Source: Pseudomonas abietaniphila
GTDB taxonomy: Bacteria > Pseudomonadota > Gammaproteobacteria > Pseudomonadales > Pseudomonadaceae
Direction of reading: 5' to 3'
NCBI RefSeq assembly: GCF_039697315.1
Contig: NZ_CP155619.1
Location: 1,054,001 to 1,118,000, forward strand
Length of the DNA: 64,000 nucleotides
This document shows, piece after piece, positions 26,582-36,638 of this stretch (positions are counted from its first letter, which is position 1; the number at the start of each line of letters is the position of its first letter). Under the pieces are notes generated by a model. It did not search any database. It had not been told where the DNA came from and saw only the letters and a list, made by a program, of their open reading frames with translations. The translations under genes were made by a program, and so were the position numbers.

Positions 26582-28084
26582 ATGTCTCAATCCACTACCC
26601 GTATCGAAACATTTGGGGTCGAACAGATTCCAGACGATCAACGCGATGCGTCCCCCATCGACCTGTTTCGCCTGACCTTCGGCGGGGCCAACACCTTTGC
26701 TACTGCCGTGCTCGGCAGCTTCCCGGTGCTGTTCGGCCTGTCGTTCCAGGCGGGCGTCTGGTCGATCATTCTGGGCATCGTGCTGGGCTCCGTCATCCTT
26801 GCGCCGATGGGGCTGTTCGGCGCACTCAACGGCACCAATAACGCGGTGTCTTCAGGGGCGCATTTCGGCGTGCATGGCCGGATCGTCGGCTCGTTTCTGT
26901 CGTTGCTGACCGCAGTGGCGTTTTTCTCGCTGTCCGTATGGAGTTCGGGCGATGCGTTGATCGGCGGTGCCAAGCGCATGGCCGGGCTGCCGGAGAACGA
27001 CCTGACGCTGGCCGTCGCTTACGGTGTGTTCGCGGTGCTGGTACTGGTGGTGTGCATCTATGGCTTTCGCTTCATGTTGTGGGTCAACAAGATTGCGGTA
27101 TTCGCCTCCAGCCTGCTGTTCCTGCTCGGCATCGTCGCCTTCAGCGGCAGCTTCGACGCGGGCTTTGCAGGCACCGTCAATCAAGGCAGCGAGGGCTTCT
27201 GGGCAGCGTTCATCGGCGCGGCCCTGCTGGCCATGAGTAACCCGGTTTCGTTCGGTGCTTTCCTCGGTGACTGGTCGCGCTACATCCCGCGCCACACGCC
27301 CAAAAAACGCATCATGGCCTCCGTGTTCCTGGCGCAGATCTGCACCCTGATCCCGTTCCTGTTCGGCCTTTGCACCGCCACCATTGTCGCCACTCAAGCA
27401 CCGCAGTACATCACCGACAACAACTACGTCGGCGGCCTGCTGGCCGTGTCGCCGAGCTGGTTCTTCTTGCCGGTGTGCCTGATCGCAATCATCGGCGGCA
27501 TGTCCACCGGCACCACCTCGCTCTATGGCACGGGTCTGGATATGTCGAGCATGTTCCCGCGTCTGCTCAATCGCGCCCAGGCGACGATTCTGATCGGCAT
27601 CGCCGCCATCGCCTTCATCTTCGTCGGCCGTTTCGCCTTCAATCTGGTGCAAAGCGTGTCGACTTTCGCGGTGTTGATCGTCACCTGCACCTCGCCCTGG
27701 ATCGTGATCATGGTGCTGGGCCTGATCATTCGTCGTGGTTTCTACCATCCGGCCGATTTGCAGGTGTTCACGCGCGGTCAGAGCGGCGGTCACTACTGGT
27801 TCGAAAAGGGCTGGAACTGGCGCGGTCTGGGCGCGTGGATCCCGAGCGCCGCCGTGGGGCTGTGCTTCGTCAACCTGCCAGGGCAATTCGTCGGTCCGCT
27901 GGGCAACCTCGCAGGCGGTATCGACATCAGCCTGCCGATCACCCTGGGGCTGGCGGCATTGCTTTACATCACGCTGCTGCGCACGTTCCCGGAGCCAGTG
28001 GGCGTCTACGGCGACCACCAGCCGCATCCGCTGCTGGGTGACAATGCTCACCGCAACGTGAAAAAGCCGATGGCCATCGGTTGA
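26582..28084 (+). CDS. NCS1-family purine/cytosine permease
   Basis: A 500-residue, 12-helix transporter. The N-terminal cytoplasmic part ends in IDLFRLTFGGANTFATAVLG, characteristic of the purine-cytosine permease (NCS1) group, and NGTNNAVSSGAHFGVHGRIVG follows in helix 3. These proteins import nucleobases or related ring compounds by proton or sodium symport. AGGAA precedes the ATG. An enzyme for the imported compound is not next to it, apart from the NTF2-like protein upstream. A terminator follows. Confidence 0.88.
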   Translation: MSQSTTRIETFGVEQIPDDQRDASPIDLFRLTFGGANTFATAVLGSFPVLFGLSFQAGVWSIILGIVLGSVILAPMGLFGALNGTNNAVSSGAHFGVHGRIVGSFLSLLTAVAFFSLSVWSSGDALIGGAKRMAGLPENDLTLAVAYGVFAVLVLVVCIYGFRFMLWVNKIAVFASSLLFLLGIVAFSGSFDAGFAGTVNQGSEGFWAAFIGAALLAMSNPVSFGAFLGDWSRYIPRHTPKKRIMASVFLAQICTLIPFLFGLCTATIVATQAPQYITDNNYVGGLLAVSPSWFFLPVCLIAIIGGMSTGTTSLYGTGLDMSSMFPRLLNRAQATILIGIAAIAFIFVGRFAFNLVQSVSTFAVLIVTCTSPWIVIMVLGLIIRRGFYHPADLQVFTRGQSGGHYWFEKGWNWRGLGAWIPSAAVGLCFVNLPGQFVGPLGNLAGGIDISLPITLGLAALLYITLLRTFPEPVGVYGDHQPHPLLGDNAHRNVKKPMAIG

Positions 28085-28103
28085 GTCAACCTGCGCTATC
28101 GAT

Positions 28104-28130
28104 AAGGGCTCACCACAGGTGGGCCCTTTT
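28104..28130 (+). terminator. Terminator after the NCS1 permease
   Basis: AAGGGCTCACC-ACA-GGTGGGCCCTTTT, a near-perfect stem with one mismatch, ending in a short T run. Confidence 0.65.
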
Positions 28131-28258
28131 CATTTGCAGCACCGACAAACGGCCCGCGTGCGGCTGGCATGCGCTGCGGACATCCCGCACAATCGGGCCT
28201 CACGTCTACATCCCTACCATAGAAAATGTCAGCTCGACCCACAGGAGATCTACCTCAC

Positions 28259-28552
28259 ATGAATAAAGAAGAATGGATCGAAGCTGCCCTGCCGAATTAC
28301 ATCGTGACCAACCCGGCTCTGCAGGAAGAGATATCAGGCCTTAGCCAGAAAGATCAACAAGACCAGATCCGCTGGGCCTTCGAGGACGAAGCCGAAGCCT
28401 TGAACATTGAAACCTGGGAGTTGGCCCTGAACTTCAGCGACAAACCAGACGAAGAAGTGAAGGCACTGCGGATCGCTGTCCATAAGGAAGCCGCTGAGGC
28501 TCTGGACATGGATTGGGAAGAATACTGCGCCCTGAACGCTGTCGAGGTATAA
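28259..28552 (+). CDS. DUF6388 family protein
   Basis: A 97-residue acidic helical protein, MNKEEWIEAALPNYIVTNPA at the start and EALDMDWEEYCALNAVEV at the end. The layout ending in the VHKEAAEALDMDWEEYC motif matches the pseudomonad DUF6388 family as I recall it. No membrane segment. AGGAG stands 10 bases before the ATG. The function is not known; it is a single gene. Confidence 0.75.
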   Translation: MNKEEWIEAALPNYIVTNPALQEEISGLSQKDQQDQIRWAFEDEAEALNIETWELALNFSDKPDEEVKALRIAVHKEAAEALDMDWEEYCALNAVEV

Positions 28553-28696
28553 CCCGCTTCTCCCTCCCTCGGGCCGCGCCCTTCACTGCCCCTCACGCGG
28601 CCCGATTCCCTGACTCATCGGTCACCCTTTACGCTTTACCTCGCCCGTTGGGGTGGGTAACGTCTGCGCCACTTCAAAACAATAAGGACTCGTCCC

Positions 28697-29386
28697 ATGA
28701 GTGATTTGGTCGCGTATCAGCTGGACGACGGCGTCGCAACGCTGACCCTGAGCAACGGCAAGGTCAATGCCATCAGCAACGAGGTGATCGCTGCTTTCAA
28801 CGCGGCGCTGGACCAGGCAGAAAAGGATCGCGCGGTCGTGATCATCACCAGTGGCCCGGGCATCCTGTCCGGCGGCTACGACCTGAAAATCATGACGTCA
28901 AGCCCGCAGGCGGCCATGGATCTGGTGGCCGCCGGTTCGACCCTGGCGCGTCGCATGCTCTCGCACCCCTTCCCCATCGTGGTGGCCTGCACCGGCCATG
29001 CCGTGGCAAAAGGCGCCTTCCTGCTGCTGTCAGCCGATTACCGCATCGGCGTCGAAGGCCCGTTCAGCATTGGCCTGAACGAAGTGCAGATCGGCATGAC
29101 CATGCACAACGCCGGGATCGAACTGGCCCGAGATCGCCTGAACACGAGTGCCTTCGGCCGCTCGGTAATCAACGGCGAGATGTTCGACCCCAAAGGCGCA
29201 CTACAAGCAGGTTTCCTCGACAAGGTCGTCGCACCCGAAGAACTCACCGACGCCGCCCGTACCGTGGCCTTGCAGTTGAAAAAGATCAACATGAAGGCCC
29301 ACAAGCAGACCAAGCTCAAAGTGCGCAAGCACTTCCTCGAGACGCTGGACAAGGCCATCGAGCTGGATCGACAGCATCAGTTTTGA
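28697..29386 (+). CDS. Crotonase-family enoyl-CoA hydratase/isomerase
   Basis: A 229-residue crotonase. LTLSNGKVNAISNEVIAAF opens the fold; the oxyanion-hole segments are LSGGYDLKIM and VAKGAFLLLSADYRIG. The glutamates of typical hydratases are not both present in the usual places (FSIGLNEVQIG keeps one), so isomerase or another crotonase reaction is possible. The length is at the short end for the family. AAGGA precedes the ATG. Confidence 0.85.
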   Translation: MSDLVAYQLDDGVATLTLSNGKVNAISNEVIAAFNAALDQAEKDRAVVIITSGPGILSGGYDLKIMTSSPQAAMDLVAAGSTLARRMLSHPFPIVVACTGHAVAKGAFLLLSADYRIGVEGPFSIGLNEVQIGMTMHNAGIELARDRLNTSAFGRSVINGEMFDPKGALQAGFLDKVVAPEELTDAARTVALQLKKINMKAHKQTKLKVRKHFLETLDKAIELDRQHQF

Positions 29387-29777
29387 AGGGTACTTGCTGC
29401 AGGGCGGCTTCATGAGCAAGCGGTGGGTCAGTCGACATCTTCACGGCTGACCGACCGATTCGTCAGCAAGCTGACTCCCACAGGTTTTTTGCTGAGTCGG
29501 TCAGCAGTGTTCTGGGCAGCAACCTCCGTGTTTCTGCCTGAAGGACGTAGCTCGACGCAAAGCGTCTATCCCTGCATTACCACGCGGAGCGTGGGAACGA
29601 TCAGGTACTCATTGGGGTGACGCTGATGGTTTGGTTAGGCCGTCAGGACGAACCCAAATGACATTCCACTCTGAAACATTCCGTTAAATTCGCCGAACAC
29701 CATCTGTCTGTCTGCCATTTGCCGAATTAAGTGCACATCCGTACACTGCGCCACCTTTTGTTTCCAGAGTGGTCTGC
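29387..29777. repeat. Repeat-rich intergenic region
   Basis: Contains worn REP-type sequence: GATTCGTCAGCAAGCTGACTCCCACAGG at 29457-29484 and the CCACGCGGAGCGTGGGAACG palindrome near 29580, both common pseudomonad intergenic repeats. The plsC-like promoter must lie at the right end. No gene is seen. Confidence 0.6.
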
Positions 29778-30554
29778 ATGCTGTTTGTTCTGCGTATGTT
29801 GCTGATGGGTCTGCACTTCATCGTTGCTGGGGTGTTGGGTTTGTTGTTGGGCATCTGCCGTCCGTTCAACCCCGACAACAGCCGTCTGTGCGCCCGCCTG
29901 TATGCGTTGCCGGCGATGTGGATTCTGCGTCTGCGCCTCAAAGCCGACATGGGCGCGCAGTTCGACCGCACTCGCCCCTGCGTGATTGTCTGCAACCACC
30001 AATCCAACTACGACCTGTTCATTCTCGGCAACATTGTCCCGCCGCGGACCGTCTGCATCGGTAAGAAGAGCCTGAAGTGGGTCCCTTTTTTCGGTCAGTT
30101 GTTCTGGCTCGCGGGCAATGTGCTGATTGACCGTGGCAACCCTCTGCGGGCGCGCCTGTCCATTCGCCAGACCACTGAAACCCTGCAGCACAAGGACACC
30201 TCGATCTGGGTCTTCCCGGAAGGCACGCGCAACAAAGGCAAGGGGCTTCTACCCTTCAAACGCGGCGCCTTTCAGATGGCCATCGACGCGGGCGTGCCCA
30301 TTGTCCCGGTGTGCGTCAGCACCTACGTGCGCGACATGCAATTGAACGCCTGGGACAGCGGCCGCGTGATGATTCGCGCCCTTCCGGCCCTCTCCACGAC
30401 CGGCCTGACCAGCGATGACATTCCGCGATTGATCGAGCTGTGCCACAGCCAGATGCAGGCCGGTATCGAGCAGATGGACGCGCAGCTTCGCGCGCCGTCC
30501 AACGCCGCCCAAACCGTTGCTGAACAGCTTGCACAAAACCCGCGAACTCGCTGA
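29778..30554 (+). CDS. 1-acylglycerol-3-phosphate O-acyltransferase (PlsC-like)
   Basis: A 258-residue membrane-associated acyltransferase of phospholipid synthesis. An N-terminal helix (LMGLHFIVAGVLGLLLGI) is followed by motif I NHQSNYD (HX4D), motif II around GNVLIDRGN, motif III FPEGTRNKG and motif IV GVPIVPVCVS. All four are intact. ATG 29778 (MLFVLRMLLMG) is chosen; a GTG nine bases before it is in frame. Many pseudomonads carry several PlsC-like genes, so this may not be the main one. Confidence 0.88.
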   Translation: MLFVLRMLLMGLHFIVAGVLGLLLGICRPFNPDNSRLCARLYALPAMWILRLRLKADMGAQFDRTRPCVIVCNHQSNYDLFILGNIVPPRTVCIGKKSLKWVPFFGQLFWLAGNVLIDRGNPLRARLSIRQTTETLQHKDTSIWVFPEGTRNKGKGLLPFKRGAFQMAIDAGVPIVPVCVSTYVRDMQLNAWDSGRVMIRALPALSTTGLTSDDIPRLIELCHSQMQAGIEQMDAQLRAPSNAAQTVAEQLAQNPRTR

Positions 30555-30627
30555 ATCTGGCCGACTCTGAAGAGGAGACCGCGCTAAGCTGCGCATAGTC
30601 CCTCTCGAAAAGAAGAAGCAGATCACC

Positions 30628-31599
30628 ATGGGCCGAGTTGTCGCTGCCGCCGTTTACAGTGCCGGGAAAAAAGTCACCAACATCACCCTCGACGAAGGGG
30701 CTGCCTGGGCCGCAAAGCCTGGGCATTTCGTCTGGATCGGCCTTGAGCAGCCCAATGCTCAGGAACTCGCCACCCTGCAAAAACAGTTCTGCCTGCACGA
30801 GCTCGCCATCGAGGATGCGCTGGAGGTTCACAGCCGCCCCAAGCTGGAAACCTTCGGCGATGCGCTGTTCATCGTCACCTACGCGCCGATCCGCGAGAAC
30901 GGAAAGCTCATCTTCATCGAAACGCATATCTTCGCGGGCAAGGGCTACATCATTACCTCGCGTAACGGGGACTCGAAGTCCTACGGTCTGGTGCGTCAGC
31001 GCTGCGAAGCACGCCCCTTGTTGCTGGAGCACGGGGAAGATTTCGTGCTGTATGCCCTGCTCGACTTCGTGACCGAGAACTACCAGCCGGTGACCGAAGC
31101 CATTCATTGCGAGCTGGAAGAGCTGGAGCACAGCGTGCTGAGCACAGAGCTCAACGAGTCCGATATTCATCGCATTCATGCCTTGCGCCGTGACCTGCTG
31201 CGGCTAAGGCGTTACGTGGCGCCCATGGTCGAGATCGGCGAAGAGTTGCAGAAGCTGAGCTTCCCGTTCATCGACAAGAACATGCGCCCGTATTTCCGCG
31301 ACGTGGAAATTCATGTGAAGCGGCAGATGGAAGACCTGGCCAATCTGCGCGACATCGCCAGCCAGACCATTGAAATCGGGCTGCTGCTGGAGTCCTCGCG
31401 ACAAAGCCTGACCCAGCGCAAGTTTGCCGCCTGGGCCGCGATTCTGGCGTTCCCAACGGCCATTGCCGGGATCTATGGCATGAACTTCCAGAACATGCCC
31501 GAGCTGAGCTGGCACTACGGCTACTTTGCCGTGCTGGGCGTGATTGTCGGCGGGTGCGGTGTGCTGTTCGCGAGCTTCAAGCGGTCGGGATGGCTGTAA
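30628..31599 (+). CDS. CorA-family divalent metal transporter
   Basis: A 323-residue CorA-like protein. The soluble N-terminal part (about 1-255) includes LHELAIEDALEVHSRPKLE and the long stalk helix. Two C-terminal membrane helices follow, with the selectivity motif in IAGIYGMNFQNMPE (GMN at about 286-288). Ends with the basic KRSGWL tail. Substrate may be Mg2+, Co2+ or Zn2+ efflux or uptake. Single gene; AAGAAG before the ATG. Confidence 0.9.
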   Translation: MGRVVAAAVYSAGKKVTNITLDEGAAWAAKPGHFVWIGLEQPNAQELATLQKQFCLHELAIEDALEVHSRPKLETFGDALFIVTYAPIRENGKLIFIETHIFAGKGYIITSRNGDSKSYGLVRQRCEARPLLLEHGEDFVLYALLDFVTENYQPVTEAIHCELEELEHSVLSTELNESDIHRIHALRRDLLRLRRYVAPMVEIGEELQKLSFPFIDKNMRPYFRDVEIHVKRQMEDLANLRDIASQTIEIGLLLESSRQSLTQRKFAAWAAILAFPTAIAGIYGMNFQNMPELSWHYGYFAVLGVIVGGCGVLFASFKRSGWL

Positions 31600-31673
31600 A
31601 ACGCAGTCGATTCCTGTGGGAGATTCTATGGTCTTAAACAAGTCCTTCACGCCGCTTTGGACTCATAGCTGGG

Positions 31674-31971
31674 GGTTACGACAATGGCGACTGCGGTAGG
31701 ACAGTGACATCGGCGGCGATTGACCCACCGCATTCGCTGCCGTCGTAACCTCCGACGTCTCCTACACATACTGGGCAAACCCAGAGCTTGTGGTTACCGA
31801 AAGACCTGTGGGAGCTGCTGGAGGTTACGACAGTGGCGAATACGGTGGGACAGTGACATCGGCTGCGACTGACCCACCGCATTCGCTGCCGTCGTAACCT
31901 CCGACGTCTCCTACAAATACTGGGCAAACCCAGAACCCCTGGCAGCCCTAGACCTGCGGACCGGATAGACC
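31674..31971. repeat. Two direct copies of a 149-bp repeat with inverted REP arms
   Basis: GGTTACGACA/GTGGCGA starts at 31674 and again at 31823 (period 149). Each copy holds inverted arms, GGTTACGACAGTGGCGAATA with GGTGGG against CCCACCGCATTCGCTGCCGT and CGTAACC, then CTCCGACGTCTCCTAC and CTGGGCAAACCCAGA. The core GACCCACCGCATTCGCTGCC is the same as in the tandem array at 38286-39000. Confidence 0.8.
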
Positions 31972-32036
31972 ACAGAACCTGTTGCTGCTTCAAGACCTCT
32001 GAGCCGCCAAAACCCAGAACCTGTGGCTGCCGCAAG

Positions 32037-32126
32037 ACCTGTGGGAGCTTGCTCGCGAATGGCGGTCCAGACCCACACAGATCTGGCGATCGTACGTCCG
32101 TCTTCGCGGGCAAGCGCTCCTACAGG
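32037..32126. repeat. REP pair
   Basis: TGTGGGAGCTTGCTCGCGAA on one side and TTCGCGGGCAAGCGCTCCTA then CAGG on the other, a standard inverted REP pair just after the GATase gene stop. Confidence 0.75.
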
Positions 32127-32133
32127 TACTGCG

Positions 32134-32856
32134 TTAAGCCACCTGCGGTTTGTTCGCCACAAACCGCATCATCCATTCGGCCACCGTCGTACCGTGGTGA
32201 TCCTCTTCCAGGCTGGCGATGCCCTTGCTGTAGACCTGCTCGCCCAGTGCTTCCTGACGAATATCGAGCAAGGTGCGCGAGTAGTCGTGGATGAACTCCG
32301 GGTGGCCCTGGAAGCACAGCACCTGATCGTTGATGTGATACGCCGCGAACTGGCAGAACTCGCTGGAGGCAATGACCGTTGCGCCTTCCGGCAAGGCGGT
32401 CACCTGATCCTGATGGCTGATCAACAGCGTGAGTTTGTCCATCGCCGGGCTCATCCACGGCTTCGCAGGCGCCAGATCGTAGTGATGAATGCCCACGCCC
32501 CAGCCTTGGGTGGCACGCTCGGTCTTGCCACCGAGCAACAGGGCCAGCAACTGATGGCCGAAGCACACACCCAACAGCTTGTCGCCACGTTTGTAGCGAT
32601 CCAGCAGGTAGGTCTTGAGGGTCTGAATCCATGGCTCGGTGCCAAAGGAGTCAGCCTTGGAACCGGTAATCAGGTACGCGTCGAAGCGCTCGTCATCAGG
32701 GGGATAGTCACCCTGCATCACGTTGTAGACGACAAATTCGGCGGGGATAGGCTGGCGGGAAAACAGTGACTCGAACATCCGCCCATAACCTTGATATTGA
32801 TCGACCAGTTCCGGGCGAAGAACGTCGGTTTCCAGAATGCAGATGCGTAACGACAT
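32134..32856 (-). CDS. Class I glutamine amidotransferase-like protein
   Basis: A 240-residue GATase1-fold protein. The nucleophile is in LLGVCFGHQLLALLLGG (Cys at about 100) and the His-x-Glu pair is in CFQGHPEFIHD. It resembles stand-alone GATases of the GMP-synthase N-terminal type that act on gamma-glutamyl compounds, such as those in polyamine breakdown, but no partner gene for such a pathway is adjacent. ATG 32856 (MSLRICILETD) is preceded by CAGGAC. Confidence 0.85.
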   Translation of the reverse strand: MSLRICILETDVLRPELVDQYQGYGRMFESLFSRQPIPAEFVVYNVMQGDYPPDDERFDAYLITGSKADSFGTEPWIQTLKTYLLDRYKRGDKLLGVCFGHQLLALLLGGKTERATQGWGVGIHHYDLAPAKPWMSPAMDKLTLLISHQDQVTALPEGATVIASSEFCQFAAYHINDQVLCFQGHPEFIHDYSRTLLDIRQEALGEQVYSKGIASLEEDHHGTTVAEWMMRFVANKPQVA

Positions 32857-33006
32857 AAAAAGTCCTGAAGCGACAAAGGCGAAAATGCGTACGCCCAAGC
32901 CTGCCTTGAAGCCACAGGCAAGGCAAGGGCCGTTTGCGCCCTGTCGTCAGTCGAGGCTGAACCGTCGCTGTACCGATTTGAAGTCGATACAGCAACCGTG
33001 CCAAGG

Positions 33007-35148
33007 TCAGAACAACTCGCCGTTGAGCGCCTTTTCCAGCAGCAAGGCCGGGGGCTGGAAACGCTCGCCGTAGTGCTCGGCCAGGTATTGCGCGCGGGCA
33101 ATGAAGTCCTTGAGGCCGTATTGATTGATGAATTGCAACGCGCCACCGGTCCAGGCCGGAAAACCGATACCGTAGATGGAGCCGATGTTCGCGTCGGTGG
33201 TCGAGCGCAGGACGCCCTCTTCGACACAGCGCACCGTTTCTATCGCCTGAATGAACAGCAGGCGATCACGAATCTCCTGCCCGGCAATTTGAGCCTCGGC
33301 GTTCTCGAACCGCGCCTTGAGTTCTGGCCACAGCCGTTTGGGCGCGCCGTCGGGATAATCGTAAAAGCCGCCACCCGCCGCCTTGCCCGCACGCGTGTAC
33401 TCATTGAGCAGGAGATCGATCACCGCAGTCGCCGGGTGGTCCGTGACCGTCTCGCCCTGTGCTTCCAGGTCCTTGCGCGCTTGCTGACGAATGTGGCTCA
33501 TCAGACTCAACGAGACTTCGTCCGACACCGCCAGCGGCCCGACCGGCATTCCGGCCTTGCGCGCTTCGGTTTCGATCATGACCGCCGATATCCCCTCGCC
33601 AAGCATCGCAATGCCTTCGTTGGTGAAGGTTGCAAACACCCTGGAGGTAAAGAACCCACGGGCATCGTTGACCACGATCGGGGTCTTGTTGATCTGTTGC
33701 ACGAAGTCGAAGGCGCGGGCGAGCGTCATGTCGTTGGTGCGCGCGCCCTTGATGATTTCCACCAGGCGCATCTTGTCCACCGGACTGAAGAAGTGCATGC
33801 CGATGAAGCGCTCCTGCCGGCTGACGGCGGTCGCCAGGCCCGTGATGGGCAAGGTCGAGGTGTTGGACGCGATCACCGCATAGGGCACGACCACCTGTTC
33901 AGCGGCCGCCGTCACCTGCGCTTTGAGTTCACGGTCTTCGAACACCGCTTCAATGATCAGGTCGCACCCTTCCAGGTCACTGTCCCGGCCCGTGGTCTTG
34001 ATGCGCGCCAACACCGCATCCCGTTGCTCAACGCTCATGCGGCCCGTGGCAACCTGCTTGTCCAGCAGCCGCACCGAGTAGTCCTTGCCCTTCTGGGCAG
34101 TGGCCAGGTTGATGTCCTTGAGCACCACGTCCACACCGGCCAGTGCGGTGACGTAGGCAATGCCGCCACCCATCATCCCCGCGCCCAGAATCCCGACCTT
34201 GCGCATGTGATAAACAGGCGGCGCCTTGGGCCTGGACTGGCCTGCATTGAGTTCGTTGAGTTGAAACCAGGTGCCGATCATGTTCTTCGAGATCTGGCCG
34301 GTGGTGAGCTCGGTGAAATAGCGCGCCTCGATTTTTTCGGCGGTGTGAAAGTCCACCTGTGCGCCTTCCACGGCGGCGGCGAGGATCTTCTCGGGGGCCG
34401 GATAACACCCGTGGGTCTTGCTGCGAAGTATCGACGGCGCAATCGCCAGCATCTGCGCGACCTTGGGGTGCGACGGCGTGCCACCCGGAATCTGATAGCC
34501 CGGCCGGTCCCATGGCTTGCTCGGCGTCGGGTTGGCCAGAATCCATTCCCGCGACTTGGCGAGCAAATCGTCGACGTCGGTGGCGAGCTGATCGACCAGC
34601 CCGGCCTTGAACGCCTGCTGCGCACTCAAGTTGCGCCCTTCCATCAACAACGGCAGCGCCTTTTCCAGGCCCAGCATTCGTACCAGCCGCACCGTCCCGC
34701 CACCGCCAGGGAGCAACCCCAGCGTGACCTCGGGCAAACCGAGGCGCACGTTTTTTTCATCGAGGGCGATACGGTGGTGACACGCCAGGCAAAACTCCCA
34801 GCCACCGCCCAGCGCCGCCCCGTTTATGGCGGCGACGACCGGTTTGCCCAAGGTTTCCAGCGCCCGAAGTTGCGCCTTCAGGTCCATCGTCATCTGGTAA
34901 AACCAGGCCGCACGTGAGGCGTCGACCCGAATCAGTTCGTTGAGGTCGCCACCGGTAAAAAAGGTCTTTTTCGCTGATCGGACGATCACCCCAACCAGCG
35001 TGTCCTTGTCCGCGTGCAGACGAGCAAGCACCTCGCCCATGGCCTGACGATACGTCGCGTTCATGGTGTTGGCCTGCTGGCCAGGCATGTCCAGAGTCAA
35101 CGTGAGGATCTGATCGGGGCCGATTTCGTACTGGATGGCATCAGTCAT
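33007..35148 (-). CDS. 3-hydroxyacyl-CoA dehydrogenase / enoyl-CoA hydratase (FadB-like)
   Basis: A 713-residue bifunctional beta-oxidation enzyme. The crotonase part (about 1-190) has GGGWEFCLACHHRIA and RLGLPEVTLGLLPGGGG, with both hydratase glutamates. The dehydrogenase part starts at VGILGAGMMGGGIAYV (about 314-329) and has the catalytic His in FIGMHFFSPVDKMRLVE. The C-terminal domain ends NQYGLKDFIARAQYLAEHYG. ATG 35148 has AGGAAG before it. It lies 80 bp after the thiolase gene on the same strand; together they are an alternative FadBA-type pair, not the usual fadBA order. Confidence 0.9.
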   Translation of the reverse strand: MTDAIQYEIGPDQILTLTLDMPGQQANTMNATYRQAMGEVLARLHADKDTLVGVIVRSAKKTFFTGGDLNELIRVDASRAAWFYQMTMDLKAQLRALETLGKPVVAAINGAALGGGWEFCLACHHRIALDEKNVRLGLPEVTLGLLPGGGGTVRLVRMLGLEKALPLLMEGRNLSAQQAFKAGLVDQLATDVDDLLAKSREWILANPTPSKPWDRPGYQIPGGTPSHPKVAQMLAIAPSILRSKTHGCYPAPEKILAAAVEGAQVDFHTAEKIEARYFTELTTGQISKNMIGTWFQLNELNAGQSRPKAPPVYHMRKVGILGAGMMGGGIAYVTALAGVDVVLKDINLATAQKGKDYSVRLLDKQVATGRMSVEQRDAVLARIKTTGRDSDLEGCDLIIEAVFEDRELKAQVTAAAEQVVVPYAVIASNTSTLPITGLATAVSRQERFIGMHFFSPVDKMRLVEIIKGARTNDMTLARAFDFVQQINKTPIVVNDARGFFTSRVFATFTNEGIAMLGEGISAVMIETEARKAGMPVGPLAVSDEVSLSLMSHIRQQARKDLEAQGETVTDHPATAVIDLLLNEYTRAGKAAGGGFYDYPDGAPKRLWPELKARFENAEAQIAGQEIRDRLLFIQAIETVRCVEEGVLRSTTDANIGSIYGIGFPAWTGGALQFINQYGLKDFIARAQYLAEHYGERFQPPALLLEKALNGELF

Positions 35149-35228
35149 GCGGTCGTTCTTCCTGAAGCTGTTTTTATGTCGTGAGCTGCCGGAATCGGCG
35201 GCAGCGAGGGTCCGCCGATTCAGAACAA

Positions 35229-36434
35229 TCAGAGCCGCTCGATAATCGTCGCGATGCCCATGCCGCCACCGACGCACAAGGTTGCCAGGCCGTAACGCAG
35301 TTGCCGCGCTTCAAGCTCATCCAGCAACGTGCCGAGGATGATGCAGCCTGTGGCACCGAGCGGATGGCCAAGGGCAATGGAACCGCCATTGACATTGACC
35401 TTCTGCGGATCGACGCGCAGGTCCTTGATGAACTTGAGCACTACCGAGGCGAAGGCTTCGTTGACTTCGAACAGGTCAATGTCCTCGACCTTGAGCCCTG
35501 CCCGCGCCAGGGCTTTTCGGGTCGCCGGCGCGGGCCCCGTGAGCATGATGGTCGGATCGGTGCTGGTGACGGCCGTCGCCACGATTCGGGCGCGCGGCTG
35601 CAGGCCCAGTTCCTGTCCTTTTTGCGCGGAACCCAACAGCATCAAGGCTGCACCGTCAACGATGCCTGAACTGTTGCCCGGCGTGTGCACATGGTCGATG
35701 CGCTCGACGTGGCTGTACACGCGCAGCGCCGTGGCGTCATACCCCATCTGGCCCATGGCTTCAAAGCTGGGTTTGAGCCTGGCCAGGCCTTCGAGCGTCG
35801 TGTCGGCCCGGATGAATTCGTCATGGTCCAGCAACAGCAGGCCGTTCTGGTCCAGCACGGGGACCAGCGAGCGTTCGAACGCGCCGCTGTCTCGGGCACG
35901 CGCCGCTTTCTGTTGCGATTGCAGGGCAAAGCCGTCGACGTCTTCACGGCTGAACCCTTCCAGCGTCGCGATCAAGTCGGCGCCAATGCCCTGCGGCGTG
36001 AAGTGCGTGTGCAGGTTGGTCTGTGGGTCCAGCACCCAGGCGCCGCCATCGCTGCCCATGGGCACGCGGGACATCGACTCGACGCCGCCGACCACCACCA
36101 GCTCCTCGAAGTCGGAACGTATTTTCATCGCGCCCAGATTGACGGCCTCAAGGCCCGACGCACAGAAGCGATTCACCTGTACTCCCGCCACACTGACCGC
36201 CCAGTTAGCGACCAGCGCGGCGGTCTTGGCAATGTCTGCGCCCTGATCGCCGACCGGCGTCACGCACCCCAGCACGATGTCATCGACCTGGCGGGTGTCC
36301 AGCTGGTGACGCGACTGCATCTCACGCAACAGCCCGGCGATCAGGCTCACCGGCTTGACGCTGTAGAGCGCTCCATCGGGTTTGCCTCTGCCTCGCGGTG
36401 TGCGCAACGCCTCAAAAATAAACGCCTCGGTCAT
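35229..36434 (-). CDS. Acetyl-CoA C-acyltransferase (thiolase)
   Basis: A 401-residue thiolase. The acyl-accepting Cys91 is in [18 protein letters not shown]; the C-terminal His is in [16 protein letters not shown], and the second Cys in [17 protein letters not shown]. It cleaves 3-ketoacyl-CoA in the last beta-oxidation step (or runs the reverse condensation). It is the first gene of the unit with the FadB-like enzyme. Length and motifs are standard. Confidence 0.92.
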   Translation of the reverse strand: MTEAFIFEALRTPRGRGKPDGALYSVKPVSLIAGLLREMQSRHQLDTRQVDDIVLGCVTPVGDQGADIAKTAALVANWAVSVAGVQVNRFCASGLEAVNLGAMKIRSDFEELVVVGGVESMSRVPMGSDGGAWVLDPQTNLHTHFTPQGIGADLIATLEGFSREDVDGFALQSQQKAARARDSGAFERSLVPVLDQNGLLLLDHDEFIRADTTLEGLARLKPSFEAMGQMGYDATALRVYSHVERIDHVHTPGNSSGIVDGAALMLLGSAQKGQELGLQPRARIVATAVTSTDPTIMLTGPAPATRKALARAGLKVEDIDLFEVNEAFASVVLKFIKDLRVDPQKVNVNGGSIALGHPLGATGCIILGTLLDELEARQLRYGLATLCVGGGMGIATIIERL

Positions 36435-36638
36435 CGTTCCCCTCGCTGCCCTGCTGGAAATTATTGTTCTGCTGACACCATAACGGTCACACAGATGCTT
36501 TCAATGATCAAAGTGCTCAGGTCACTTGACTGCCGTGAAGGGTAGCCCGTTGTAGGAAGTTTCGGACTCAGACGAACGGTAGCTGGCTATCGGACGTGAA
36601 TCGATTCGCCTCAACGTGTCTAGCAAGGGAGTGCCTGA
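36435..36638. other. Intergenic upstream of the thiolase operon
   Basis: 204 bp that should hold the thiolase operon promoter (minus strand). Nothing else recognised. Confidence 0.4.
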
